Of a stretch of DNA of 64,000 nt, positions 1 through 14,000 are shown in pieces. Both the position numbers and the translations under genes were made by a program. The notes under the pieces are model-generated. The model saw only the letters and a list, made by a program, of their open reading frames with translations, searched no databases and was not told where the DNA came from. The stretch is from Atherinomorus stipes (Eukaryota; Chordata; Actinopteri; Atheriniformes; Atherinidae): the NCBI GenBank assembly GCA_023101725.1, contig JALJCO010003962.1, positions 286,001-350,000 of the forward strand. Reading direction: 5' to 3'. Position 1 is the first letter of the stretch. Every line of letters begins with the position of its first letter.

Positions 1-702
1 AACATGTTTACAACGATACTTTGGCATGTGAAAGTAATTTATAGATATTTGAACAAAAGGCTTAAAACACTAAATATTTGTTTCACCTACAAATTATTTA
101 AATGTATGTAATTTTGCATATGACCCCCTGGCAATTGTAATAATATGTTTGTAGACAACTAAAAAAAAGAAAAAGGAAGAAAGAAAAAAAGAAAGAAAGA
201 ACAATGATGGCTGTGATGAACCTAAATCATAAAAAAGAAGAATGTTCCTAAAGTCGTTTGATATTAATGAAAAAAAATCCAACGTGTTCCACAGTCCTTG
301 TCAATCACACAGAAAGACACAAATGCTTTATTTAGCCACGATAAATCAAATAGGCTTCTGTTAGCCTGTAATCTTTATGTCAATCATTTAACTATTGAAC
401 TTTCATCAAGATAATAACGTTTCTTTAAGGAAATTAGTCATGTTCTGGCGCGTGACAAATAATACCGCTGTTACTTAATTCCAGATGTTCCAGATATTTG
501 AATTTGCCAGTCACTTTTTTCTTTTAAGGGAGAGAGAGAATGAGTCATCTGGTATCTCATATGCTCAAGTTGAGTCAGCAGATTTCTGTGTTATAACATG
601 ATGTTTGGTTTAATGGATCATTTCGTTTTCGGTTATAAAACCAAATTTGATTCTTTTCTCGCCTAGACATGTTTTTACTCAGATAATCCGACAACTGACT
701 TG

Positions 703-836
<134 letters not shown>

Positions 837-1077
837 AAAAAAAAAGCAGACAGGAGGCGTTTGAAAAAAAAAAAAAAAAACCCTGCAATTGAATATAAGA
901 AGCCTGCAATAAATTGTTCCCTAAAACATTCAAATTCCACTTAATATTTTGAAGTAATTTATGAGTAACGTGCATTTTGTTGCACGTCTCAGAATAAGAT
1001 TGAGTCGCGTTACTAGGTTACAGCTACGCTCCGCCCACGTTGGGTAGTGACGTAACGGTCCGTACCAACTGCTTTAA

Positions 1078-1556
1078 TGCTGCGTTCCATTTTCATCGGA
1101 ACTGGGAAGTGGGAACTGGGGGGTGACGTCACACCCGACCAACTTGCGTTCCAGCTCACTGGTCGGAAAACAAGTTAGCAACCTAGCAAAACAACGTGTT
1201 TGCTAAGGCTATTGTTATTAGCCGTTGTTGGCACAGCTGGTGTTGTAGTTCACATATACGACATGAAAAATGTGAATTACACTACAGCAGCTCCCCCCTA
1301 CATCTGTATAAACCAATTCTATGTGTACGATTGATTTATGCAACAAAATATAAGTAAGAAGTGTAAATAAATGTAACATTACAGAAGCTTCTAAAACTGC
1401 TAACACAGGGCGCGGCCATCTTTAAATCTGAACTCGGAGCTGCGAGAGTTGTCCGACTTTCCGAGTGGGAAATCCGACTTCAGGGGGGCGTTCCAGTTGA
1501 AACTTCCTACTCGGAACTGGGAATTTCCGACTTCCGAGTTCAAATGGAACGCAGCA
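1078..1556. mobile_element. MITE with TAA target duplication (PIF/Harbinger-like)
   Basis: The two ends are inverted copies: the first 15 bases, TGCTGCGTTCCATTT, recur as the reverse complement at the right end, and looser inverted similarity (GGAACTGGGAA-type blocks) continues inward. The element is flanked by TAA on both sides (1075-1077 and 1557-1559), as expected of a 3-bp target duplication. No transposase frame is visible, so it is non-autonomous. It contains a full palindromic CRE, TGACGTCA, at 1124-1131. The PIF/Harbinger assignment rests only on the TAA duplication. It ends about 60 bp before the ferritin IRE, so it must lie at or beside the fth1 transcription start. Confidence 0.8.
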
Positions 1557-1574
1557 TAAGTGTCGACGTTCAGG

Positions 1575-1846
1575 CAATAACGCTCATAGTTGATTCTCTT
1601 GATAGCGGACGGTGAAGGTTACCTGCTTCAACAGTGCTTGAACGGCAACCTTAACTGTCTTTTACCACGAGTCGGGAAGATTAATTGAACTTCCATCGAG
1701 TACGTCAATATATTTTAAAATCAATTAAGACATTGCTAAGTGAATTGTCCTAAACCACGCGTAGCTCAAAGCTAACTGTTTTGCTAACAAAGCTAGCACT
1801 AGGACAGCTGCGACCTCTTCAGAAGACCACTTGCCACTGAGATAAG
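1575..1846 (+). other. fth1: fth1 non-coding first exon (5' UTR)
   Basis: Inferred first exon of ferritin heavy chain. It holds the IRE at 1617-1650 and ends at a good donor, AAG|gtaagg, at 1846/1847. The next usable acceptor, TTTCAG at 2391-2396, lies four bases before the fth1 ATG. The 5' boundary is a guess based on IREs lying close to the cap; no TATA box is evident. No ATG in this exon opens a frame into the coding exons. Confidence 0.6.
1617..1650 (+). promoter_or_regulatory. fth1: Iron-responsive element (IRE) of ferritin mRNA
   Basis: The loop CAGTGC is closed by the perfect 5-bp stem TTCAA/TTGAA. It is preceded by the unpaired C of TGC and closed below by a GGTT/AACC lower stem. This is the canonical ferritin IRE layout. 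IRP1/IRP2 bind such hairpins in iron-poor cells and block ribosome loading, so ferritin is made only when iron is plentiful. It sits in a separate non-coding exon about 750 bp of genomic DNA before the ATG. Confidence 0.96.
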
Positions 1847-2256
1847 GTAAGGATGCACCTTTGAGCTCTGCGTTTAACCGCATGTATAGGTGTTTGCGTG
1901 TAGCACATGGTCTTGTAGCCTCCATTACGTTGATGGAGGCCTGTGTTGTATTTGTCCTGATTCTGTTTTTCACCTTGCCGTCGCTTTGTGGCCATGGCGC
2001 AGTTTGAGCTTTCCAGCCCCTGCGCAGTCTTTTCAACGTCAGCATAGCGATCAGCCTGAATGCAGATACAGTTCTCTCCTTTTGCTTTAATGCAGTTGTA
2101 AACCTATTTATATTATGATAGGAAAACTAGTTGGTTTAAATGGTTTGCTGTTTACTTGTTGAGATTTGTGGTTGCATAATATGTACCTGCCAAACCTTGT
2201 GGAATCCTGAAGCCCAAGCTACCTTCTGATGAAATAATGTCTTCAATTAGACTTGA

Positions 2257-4438
<2,182 letters not shown>

Positions 4439-4692
4439 ATCCGTCCAGATCCTTTTTGCAAAAGCTTCTGTATCTGTGTATTTGTATCCTGCTTCTTTGT
4501 TTTGACAATATTTCTGCATGATACTGGTTAGTCATTTAAGCTTATGGTATTCATGTTATTTTTGTCACACAACACTGCTATAGACTCTTGTGAGTTGTTG
4601 CATTGAAGTCTCTCCATTTTCCACTTCTCAGCTTTTGCTCATGCCATCACCACATATTTGCTGTTTTATGCCAGAAGTTGTTAATCAGACCA

Positions 4693-4698
4693 AATAAA
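4693..4698 (+). terminator. fth1: fth1 polyadenylation signal
   Basis: AATAAA lies 255 bases after the fth1 stop codon, followed by a TG/T-rich stretch (TTTGGGTTTTGTGTG) typical of downstream elements. This implies a short 3' UTR of about 280 nt. Confidence 0.8.
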
Positions 4699-4719
4699 TC
4701 AAACCCTCTGGATTCTGAT

Positions 4720-7700
4720 GTTTGGGTTTTGTGTGTTTTTTTTCTTTAAGATGTACAAGTTTCTTGGGAATTTTGAATATTGCAATAACTTGTTTCACTT
4801 CCATTACCAAAGAAAACAGAACTAGACAGGTAGATGATTTTAAGAAATCCCATCAGGAAGCAGGCAACAAGTATGAGGATTCTTCTGTCTTTGAGGCAAA
4901 ATTGTCTGAATCAGAATGTGATGGATGTAATTAAAATTTTCCTCAGAGCCTGCAACTGCGAGAAAATATACATTATAAATCCAAAATGAGCAGGTTGCTA
5001 CAGAACTAATAAGCATCTGTCCTACAGGGTAATTTTGCTGGCTGTCCTCTTCAATAATAGGTTTAAAGATGAGCTTTGAGTTACAGCTTGAATAGCTGAA
5101 ACCACAATACATTTTCCTTATGGTGCAGAGCGACCCGAAATCATGCAACTCTGACTGTTTTTTGCTTTTTTTTTCTCCGTTGGGTTGCTAGCTCCAAAGC
5201 CATTTCAATCAGCTGTAAAAACTGCTTATGGCCTTATACAAACAAACTTTAAAGTTTTGGACCAAAAGCCAATAAAATGGGAAAATAACCTAATAAGTTT
5301 GAATAATTTTATACATATTTTGTATCTGTTTTTTTTTTTTTTTTAAATATGTCAGTGGGCTTGCTCTAGAGCCAGGCTGACAAATGACTTTAAAATTTAG
5401 CATTACAATTCCCAATAACATAAAGACACTCCACTAGTTTAGATTGATCTAGAGAGGTGTAAATGTTTTCAGAAACCAGTTCACGATTGCAAGAGGTCCT
5501 ATTCAGATTACGACAAACTTTTGTGTGTGTGTGTATGTACTGTTCCTCTTTATTAACTTTATGAGCCATCACACTTGAATGTTGAATAGGGTCTTACTGC
5601 TGACAAACTTTACATGTTTTTTTTCCAAATATCTAACAACTCTGTTTCATCAAACTGAAAGACATTCCTCAAAAGTAATATATCTGAAATAAGTTCACTG
5701 AAATCTTTGGTTACTGTTCAGCCTGTAAATCTAATCTAATTAAGACTCAGTTCAATGTCTACACAGACACTTTTCTGCCTTATCGTCCCGCCTGCATATC
5801 TTTTCAAGGTCCTTTGCTAGGTTTTTTTTGGCATTGATTTAAACCAACTGCAATACAGTTTGTTTCCAGAGGACAATGTGGGCCACTGGTGTCTGTTCTT
5901 GAATGTTTAGGGGGATTTCTTTTGATCTCACATGATGTCAAGCAAAGCAGGATTTAAATAGTAACATGACAGAAAGAAGAAAAGAAAAACTTCCTGAACT
6001 TTGATAGCCACAACACAGTTTTCTTGTTTTTTTTTCTGGGCTGTTTAAAGTCAGTCAGCTTAAAGCTCCTGACTCCTAGTTGTTTACAGAACAGGTAAAT
6101 CTGTAAACACATGAAAATGAGCAAATAATCTAAATCAGAGAGGTTGTAATCGTGGGGAAATACGAGCCTCAAAGCTTATGTTTTGCGGACAGTATCCCCT
6201 CATGAGGCGTGAAGATTAGTCAGCTATGCTTTTGTGAAAAGACAAGTGTTTAAAATTTCCTTGTACATTTCTGAAGAACTAATTTTTCATATCTCAGTTG
6301 AAGAATACATTCGTGTAAAAATAGAACAGGAAGGTTATCAAACAACCTTCCTGTTCTAACTGAAGACATGCATATAACGTCACCGTCGACGCAACAAATA
6401 TAATGAAACAAATAGGATGGAGAAAACATTATCCGGGACTTTCCAATTGAGAAAATAAAACATTACTGGAAGTTCAAATAAAATGCTTGAGGGTAATCCT
6501 GCGTCACCATTTTCCCCAATTGTGCAATCAGAGGGTGACTGGTCTATGGTTCAGGCCCTCTTGCTCCCTCTTGTGGTTGTCTGGAAGTAAGACAACCATC
6601 AGCCCTGATGACTGTAAACCAGTGGTTTTATTTTAAAAAAAGACACAAAATTGTTTAGAAGCTGAATTAAATCATGAATCACAACTAGTAAAACTAATGC
6701 TCATAAACCATGAAATAGATATCGAGTTTACAAAGCAGTAAATATTTGTGGGAAAACTCACTTTCGGGCATCGTGTTGAAAGTAATGCAAATTAGGGGTC
6801 CAGATGCATTTAATCATAACAGTGGGTATTCCAGTATATTTCTCGTGATTAAAAACATAAAATAGACACTAAGTTTGCATGTGTACCTCATATGGTTCAA
6901 TAGATAATGACAAAACCTTTTTTGGCGGTGGCCATATTAGATTTGGCTTCCATGACTCACTGGGTTGCTGACTTTTATTGAACCAAATTGTAAGAGCATG
7001 TCCTGGGCAATACTTCAGCCAAAACTGGTGATTTTAGAAATATACCTGAAGCCTTCAACTACTGACCACCTTTCAGAAATAGCTGTTTAGTGGTGAGTGA
7101 TAACACGTATTTCGCTACCACTGCTGGACTGCTATCATATATTTTCTATTTCTAGGGATGTAGATCTGGACAAAAATCACTATGAGAGTTTCTCCCCCTA
7201 GGTGGTACCAACCAACCCTACTGCCTCTCAGACTATTACATATAGAATTTTATCATAGAGTGTCCGGAAATATATTACAGGTGCTATTCTAAAAATCCAA
7301 ATTTGGCCCTATTTTGGTGAGAAAAGCTGAATATCGGCATGTGGGGGCTTTTTCCACAGCTGTTAACATAGTCCACCAAAATCCACTTTACCCAGGTATA
7401 AACCCATGTCTGCACCACTTTAACATGGGTTTAAATAATACCTGTTTAAATTATACATTAGTGTGACACATTATCTGTGCATAATCACACTCTGAAAGTG
7501 GGTTTCTTCTTTATGATTTATGATCTTTGTGATTGTACTGGCATGTTGAAGGATATCAGTGAGTTGATATTTCAGCCTCAAATGGAAGCAGACATTATGA
7601 AGAGTCATTTAATGATCGGCATTGTACTTTATAGAAACTGTCAAACACACACCAAACTGTAATTCATTCCCAGCAAAAAAGGGAAGTCAAAAGCAAGGTT

Positions 7701-7820
7701 TCTGAGATGAGAAGTGCTGTGAGGAACAACAAAGACTGTTATCACAATGATAATCAAGGTGGCTGTGGACCACGCAGATGAAAATAAACAGCTCTAACTG
7801 TCGTGGCCAGACAGGAACAT
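4720..7820. other. Intergenic DNA between fth1 and mcee
   Basis: AT-rich, with no convincing exon on either strand. The two flanking genes point at each other, so this stretch holds their 3' ends. A possible mcee poly(A) signal on the minus strand (TTTAAT on the plus strand) lies near 7608-7613. A perfect short hairpin is listed separately at 6322-6358. Confidence 0.6.
6322..6358. repeat. Perfect 15-bp inverted repeat
   Basis: TAGAACAGGAAGGTT (6322-6336) is followed by a 7-base spacer and its exact reverse complement (6344-6358). It lies in the intergenic region downstream of fth1. No function is assigned. Confidence 0.85.
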
Positions 7821-10800
7821 TCATGCTTGTTCGAGCTCCACCAGCACACCGTCGCAGTCTTTAGGATGAAGAAACATGACCGGCTTCCCGTGAGCACCTA
7901 TTCGAGGCTCTGCTGACAAAGTTCTGATGTTCTTTGCTTTGAGGTCGGCAACCGCAGCATTAATGTCGTCCACCTGCAAATGAGAGGAGAACTCTGTCAA
8001 CTTTTCATCTAATTTCAATCAGACTGTTGCATACTTCATAGTACTAGCCCAGCATAAAAATGGGTTTTTCTTTTTTTGTTTTACATATGCGTTTAATGAA
8101 AGCAACTCCACAACAAAATGTGCATATCAGCAGTTTGTCCCACAGGTCTATAACGGCACATAATGGGAATACTGAACTCAGGAGGTGAACAGTACTCAAA
8201 GCTGCTTCTCATAACAGCTTCAGGGGCATTGCAAGTCCTCCATTAAAAATAAAAGTCTTCCCATTAAAAGGGAAAAGCTGGGATTCAGTTTAAAACTGAA
8301 TTGTGGGCCTGGCTGTGGCTCAAGAGATGGAGCAGTTGTTTACTGGACGTTTGATTGTTTGTATTTTGCTGTATTTTATCTTGTGTGTTTCATGTGTTGT
8401 TTTTATGATGCACTCTGTGAGGCACTGTGTTTTTGTCTGTGAAAGGTGCTGTATAAATAAAGTTTCTTCTCCTTCTTCCCCATCTCGAAGATGTTTAATC
8501 CCCAGCATGTTGAAAGGTCCTTGAGCAAAACACTGAAGCTCAAACCCCCAAACTGCTCACTTGTGTGGGAGTCACATGACTTAATGCAATGCCACGAGAA
8601 ATATTTTGTTTGTAAAATTAAGTATTAAAACCTTACCTATCTCACAAAACAGTCTTGTAAACACAGATGTAGCCACTGATCAATTTAAAAAAAAGTCTTC
8701 TGTTTTTGTCATTTATTTGCTCTGGGTAAGCATTTTTGTTGCCAGTTATTTTTGCTTGTTTGGGGGTAAGGCAGGATATTTTTTCAAAACGAAATTCTAA
8801 ATTTTGAAATTTGAAAATAATTTACCAATCACACAAGAAAAAAACTTTTCACAAATAATGGATTATTTCATTCAGGCAAGTTAGTGGCACTTGGCGACAT
8901 CTGTATTTCCTAGCATTACATGTATGGATGTCTGCTATGCATGCTGGCTCACTTGCACATTTTTGGGGCAGAGCCTTTATTACGTTAAGGTTAAACAACG
9001 AGGAGGGTAAGGGACAATGCCTGATGAGGTGTCCATTATCAGAAATTAATGGACGACGCTTTAGCAAAGTCCATTAATTTCTGATAATGGATAACCTTGA
9101 AGAGCATTATCCTGCTTATACCCTGGTAACTAATGAAAGAAATAAATATTTAGCCAATTATTAATATGTTAATGTTGTTTCCTTAGCATTAAAATTGAAG
9201 GTTTTTCACAAGAAGGGGCTGTGAGGACTATTTATTGTCTCTCGCTATGACGCTGCCAGACGGCTCTGGCCACAGAACCTGTAGTTAAGTCAGTCTGCAG
9301 CTGTTAATCAGGCCTGATCAGAGGACGGAAGTGAGTACGGGGTGTAGACTTGTGTTAATGTGCGGGTCGGGTGGCGGATTAAACATCAGCGGGTCAGGTC
9401 GGATTCAGATTTCACTGGAAGATGTCCATGGGCTCGGGTTGGGTTTGATGATCATCAGGTTTCTGGAGGGTGCCGGACTCCGCGTGTCTCTAGCACTGCA
9501 GAGGGGAACCACTGCAGAGCTCGGGCGACTGTGGTTCGTGTAAATCTGCAACAGACCCACCTTAAAGACACATTAGCAACTCATACTTTGTCTACTGTCT
9601 TGTCTTTGTGATTAATAAATTGTGAAATAAGGTATGTCAATGTATGTTCTGATATTCTGTTGTCACGGTTACCAAGAGTGTTTGAGCCAGCCAAATTGAG
9701 TATTCACCCAGACCATGGTATAAAGTTGCATGATCACTCCCCTTGACAAGTCACAAAGTGCTGCATTATTGGTTTTGAGTACAGAGATGTGTGTTCAATT
9801 CTCAAAAGTTTTGTCAAATAAATGCCATCAGCCTTGCCTCACCTCAATACAAATGTGGTGCATCCCTCCGGACTTGTTCTTCTGCAAGAAGCCAGAGATG
9901 GGGCTCTTCTCCCCGAGAGGATAGAGGAGCTCCAGCTTAGTGTTTCCCAGCTCCACAAATACTGTGTAGACACCATGCTCTGGCAAGGGCACTTTCTCAC
10001 TCACAGTGGCTCCGAGCACATCCCGATACAGAGCTGTGGCCTTCTCCATGTCAGGCACAGCAATGGCAATGTGGTTCAGTTTCCCCAGGTTCCACAGGGA
10101 TTTGGGAATGCCCTGATGGAGAGGTGCTGTTGTTGAATGTGCCCTCATGAGCGTGACACGAGTACATCTGGAAATGCCTGCAACTGAGAGAACATGAAAG
10201 AAAATGAGAAAAGCTGCCACAACTGGACATTACTCTGAAAACTAGAATTTTATGTAAGTTTGATATTGCCATCTCTTTCTTTTAAGAAGTTTCAGGGTTG
10301 TGTGATGTATTCTTCAATTGCTTGTTTCAAATCTCAGGATAAACATACGGTTACAGAATAAATCCTAGATGTGTTTTCATATGGAGGATGTACTTTTATC
10401 AATAATTTTACACACGCTCCCTGACAGCTCTGATGATTTGGAATGTCCACTACATTATAACTTTAAGATATGTTGGTTTTAATAAACATTTGACTTGATT
10501 TAATTAATAAAACAGAAGATCAGCCAACATCTGTGGATCACATCTTTTTCAAATAAATGGGTTGCAATGGAGAAAAGTAAACTTTTAAGCCGTCATTTTT
10601 ACTGTATATATAAATCAATGTGAGCATTTTGTGTTAAAACATGTCTACAATTTAATGAAAATTAGCCTCATGTGTCTTTATTTCAAATCAACACTTCAAG
10701 CTACAAATAGTTTAAATGTGCAGTGTACACAAACTGGTGACGTAACGCGAAGACAGCTTTGTTCAACAACGCCGAAGTTTTGTTTGGAGTTCAACAGCAT

Positions 10801-10920
10801 CAAGATTAACATACACGCCCGTACAGACGAGAGCAGAAAGGAACACGAAAAAGTCTAAATGTGGAAGCTGAAAATTATTGACATAAACCAACCTGCAACC
10901 TTCAGCACTGTGGACGCCAT
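7821..10920 (-). CDS. mcee: Methylmalonyl-CoA epimerase, mitochondrial
   Basis: Interconverts (2R)- and (2S)-methylmalonyl-CoA in the matrix, between propionyl-CoA carboxylase and methylmalonyl-CoA mutase. Exons in transcript order are 10893-10920, 9843-10177 and 7821-7973. They total 516 nt and give 171 residues, against about 176 in mammals. The N-terminus, MASTVLKVAGISRCTRVTLMR, is basic and hydroxyl-rich, as a mitochondrial presequence should be. The vicinal-oxygen-chelate fold follows, with probable metal ligands at His45 (LNHIAIAVPD), His117 (GGMHHICIE) and Glu167 (LVELEQA). The last two introns fall at ordinary GT-AG sites. The first exon codes for only nine residues and part of a tenth. 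Start chosen because the short frame splices in phase and faces mphosph10 across a 92-bp gap. Confidence 0.95.
8300..8580. repeat. Degenerate interspersed repeat (retroposon tail-like)
   Basis: In mcee intron 2. The stretch GGTGCTGTATAAATAAAG near 8446-8463 resembles the 3' ends of common fish non-LTR elements. The following AAAGGTCCTTGAGCAAAAC is SINE-like. No target duplication was found, so family and limits are uncertain. Confidence 0.35.
9009..9115. repeat. Long palindrome with perfect 23-bp core stem
   Basis: Bases 9032-9054 and 9069-9091 are exact reverse complements around a 14-base spacer. Weaker complementarity extends outward to about 9010 and 9115 (ATGCCTGATGAGG against CCTTGAAGAGCAT). 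It lies in mcee intron 2, and other intronic repeat-like DNA follows at 9230-9560. The arms may be termini of a foldback or MITE element. Confidence 0.75.
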
Positions 10921-11012
10921 GTTTGTGCTGCGGAACCAATCTACAACAGCAGACGAGTTTCCCGTTGAGCCTGTTTACCTGGGACACCGAGGGCGACCCA
11001 TGTGAGAGAAAC
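10921..11012. promoter_or_regulatory. Bidirectional promoter of mcee and mphosph10
   Basis: Only 92 bp separate the divergent start codons, so both 5' UTRs and the core promoter must fit here or overlap the first exons. A CCAAT box lies at 10936-10940. No TATA box is seen. The same head-to-head pair exists in mammals, from established gene order. Confidence 0.75.
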
Positions 11013-14000
11013 ATGGCAAGTGGAGATATGTGGAGTGTGTTAGAGGAGTGTGTCAAGAAAATAAACACTAACACATCACAGCCAGAGAAGTTTCTGAGGC
11101 AAGTGTTGGTTTTCTTTGTTGTGAAAGTTGCTCAATATCGTTGCATTTCTGTCGAGAGATCTGTCTTGATAATCGTCGGCTAAGCTAGCTGTAGCGGTAG
11201 CACAGATTAGCGTACTACACGTCTGGTACGTTCTCATAACTACCAGCCAAATGATTTCTAGGCGCTTTCTGTACAGATAACGTTTAACTAGGTGCAGCTT
11301 TGAATTCAAAGAGCAGCAATCAGAGAAACCCAGTTGTTGCGCACATTTGAATTTTCATGATTCATTGTTACAAGTGTTCATTGTTTTCCGTTTAAGTGAA
11401 GAGAACAGCTTATCCAGTTACTTTCGTGAATGGTGTTTTAAAAGTAGAAGTCCGTGCAATGTTAAAAAAAGCAAAAACTCAGACATGTTACATCAGACCA
11501 AGCACTGTGACTGTTTGTTTATTTATTCATTTTACCTTTTCAGTCTTCAGGATGGAGTGGCAGCAGACTTCACCTCCCTCACTAAGACCCTGTATGACCT
11601 CCACAAATCCCAGGAACCTGCAGATTTTAAAGGAAGCCCGTTGGCTCAGCTGGTGGTGGAAAACTTTGATGAGGAGCAAATTTGGCAGGAGCTGGAGCTG
11701 CAGAATAATGCTGTGCTGAAACACTTCAATAATGCTATCAGTGAGGCTTTGTCAGACCAGACATTAACTTTGCTGTCAGAGGAGGAAGAAGAAGAGGAAG
11801 AGAATGACGAAGGAAAAGAGGAAACAACAGATGATGAGAACAACTTTAAAGAAAAAGAAGAGGAACCACTCAGGTTGTCTAAGAAAAAGCCTGTGGAGGC
11901 TGAAGATGGCTCAGAGGATTACTCAGAGGCTGACTCTGATATTGATTTTGATGTGGATGCTCTGGAAAAACGAGAGAAGCAGAAAAAAGAGGGTAGAAAG
12001 ACAAGTTCCAAAACAAAGGTGGTTCCTTCTGAAGTAGATGACAAGTTCTTCAAACTTTCAGAGATGGAGTCATTTCTTGATGATATGGATAAGCAAGAAG
12101 GAAAGGAAGATGAGGGAAAAGATGATGTAGACTATTTTCAGGACTTGCCTTCTGATGAGGATGACGATCTTGACTTGGATCAAATATTTTCCCAAAAACA
12201 AAAGAAAAAGACAGTATGTATTTTATCACATATTTCCATTTATTATTTTTGGTCCCGATAGTACAGAAAACGGGAAATATCTTGACTGTTGTTTATGTTT
12301 ACAGGTAAAGAGCTCTAGAGATTTCAAGTACAAGGACTTCTTTGATGCAGTGGATGGTGAGCCGGCTAAAACAGATGAGCAGTCAGATGGAGAGAATGAT
12401 GACATGGACGAGAGCCAGGATGAAGGTGAAGAAGAAATCGATGATAAGGAAGATGACTTTGATGGTGAAGAGGAGGGTGATGATGAGTAAGTGCTGTGAA
12501 AGTTATGTAATGTCTGTAATCATGTGTGGGAGAAGCTTGTTTGGCTGATTCCAGCATGTTTGTGTCTGCTTTTTCCAGGGATGAGCAGGGAAGTCACTCC
12601 AAAGCATCTGTTAAGAAAGTGACCTTTAATCTCTCTGCCGATGAAGACAGTGAAGGGGAGGACATTGAGGACGTTGTCGGAGGAAAATCCTCGAATCTAG
12701 AAAAGTCGGAATCAAAATCGTCATTTGAGAAACGGCAAGAAAAGGTACCCAGGTTTAAAATGTTGCTGATTTTATTTGCCTTTTTATATATATATAAAAA
12801 AAAACACACAAATACTTTCAGTGCTTTGATTTTTGTAATTGAGCAGCTTTATAACACTTACATTTATAACACTTCAATTTACTCATCAGCACAGTAAATG
12901 CTTAAGTAGTGCCAAGTTTTGTCTTGTTTACAGCACATTAGGAATCGCTGAGCTTCATTCATGACTTTTTGTGATTAGTTAAGTACTGCCTGCTTTTGAA
13001 TGTGTCTGCATCAGTGGTTCCCAAATGTTTTGAGGCACAACCACAAGATAACATACATTAGTGTTTGCAACCCTCATTTAGGGAAAGGCTGGTCTTCAAT
13101 ATTGTGGAGTAAGGGGAAAGCAACATGTAGCTCTGCATGAAACAGTATGAGCACCCAAACTTTCCTACGGTAAATGTTTTAGATAACTACTAAATGCACA
13201 CATCGCACTTTTATTATGCTTCCCCCTTTTCTTTAATTTTACTATTCATGCTGCAAGTTGAAATGCTCAATTCTGAATTTTTGCTGAGTTATGTTTTGTT
13301 TTGTTTTTTTCTCCTGGTTGCTCATATTATGATTTAAATGGGACTGCTTTCAGACTCCTGTGTTAAGAGTCTGTGGCCCTGAAGTAACCCGCGACACACG
13401 GAGCACGCTGTGCTTATACATCCCACCTCCTCTGGCACAGAATTGTATGATCTATCTCATTTCAGTCATGTAAAAGTCGAATGAGAAGTGACACAGCTGT
13501 TCAGACACATTGGATATGTATCTGATTTAGAACTACACATGAAAATGGGTTGGGTCGGATTTTTTTTAAAAAAAAAAGGTCTGATTTGGGCCTCTTTTAC
13601 CTGCAGTGTGAACATATCTTTAGATGGCAATTGTGATCCTTCTCTGCCTGTTACTGTTAGGCTTTCTTCTTGTCCAGCTGTTGAGGTAAAGGATTAAAAT
13701 AATTGACAAATATTTTAATTGGTGGGGAAATTTTTGCCATGTGGAGCGATAAACTAGACAGCTTTACAGCATGGTACATACACATAGGTGCTGTTTTTAT
13801 AAATGTGCTAAATTATAACCGTTGTGGTTTTTAACCGTTCTGTTTCTAGAAGCTTCCTCTGTTACATCCGGGTCGATGACCAGATGTGCTGTGGAGAACG
13901 TGTTGAGTGTCAGGGCCAGTTTGGCTTTGAATGTTTACATGCAAGGAAAATCCAACTTCCAGCTGTATGATCTGGGTGTTTTAGTCCAACTTTGAGAAAC

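Noticed and set aside
7477..7662. 61-codon plus-strand frame between fth1 and mcee
   Set aside because: Low-complexity context, no splice sites and no recognisable protein. Probably chance.
9331..9611. Two overlapping GC-rich open frames in mcee intron 2
   Set aside because: No splice context and no recognisable protein. The surrounding sequence looks like interspersed repeat DNA.
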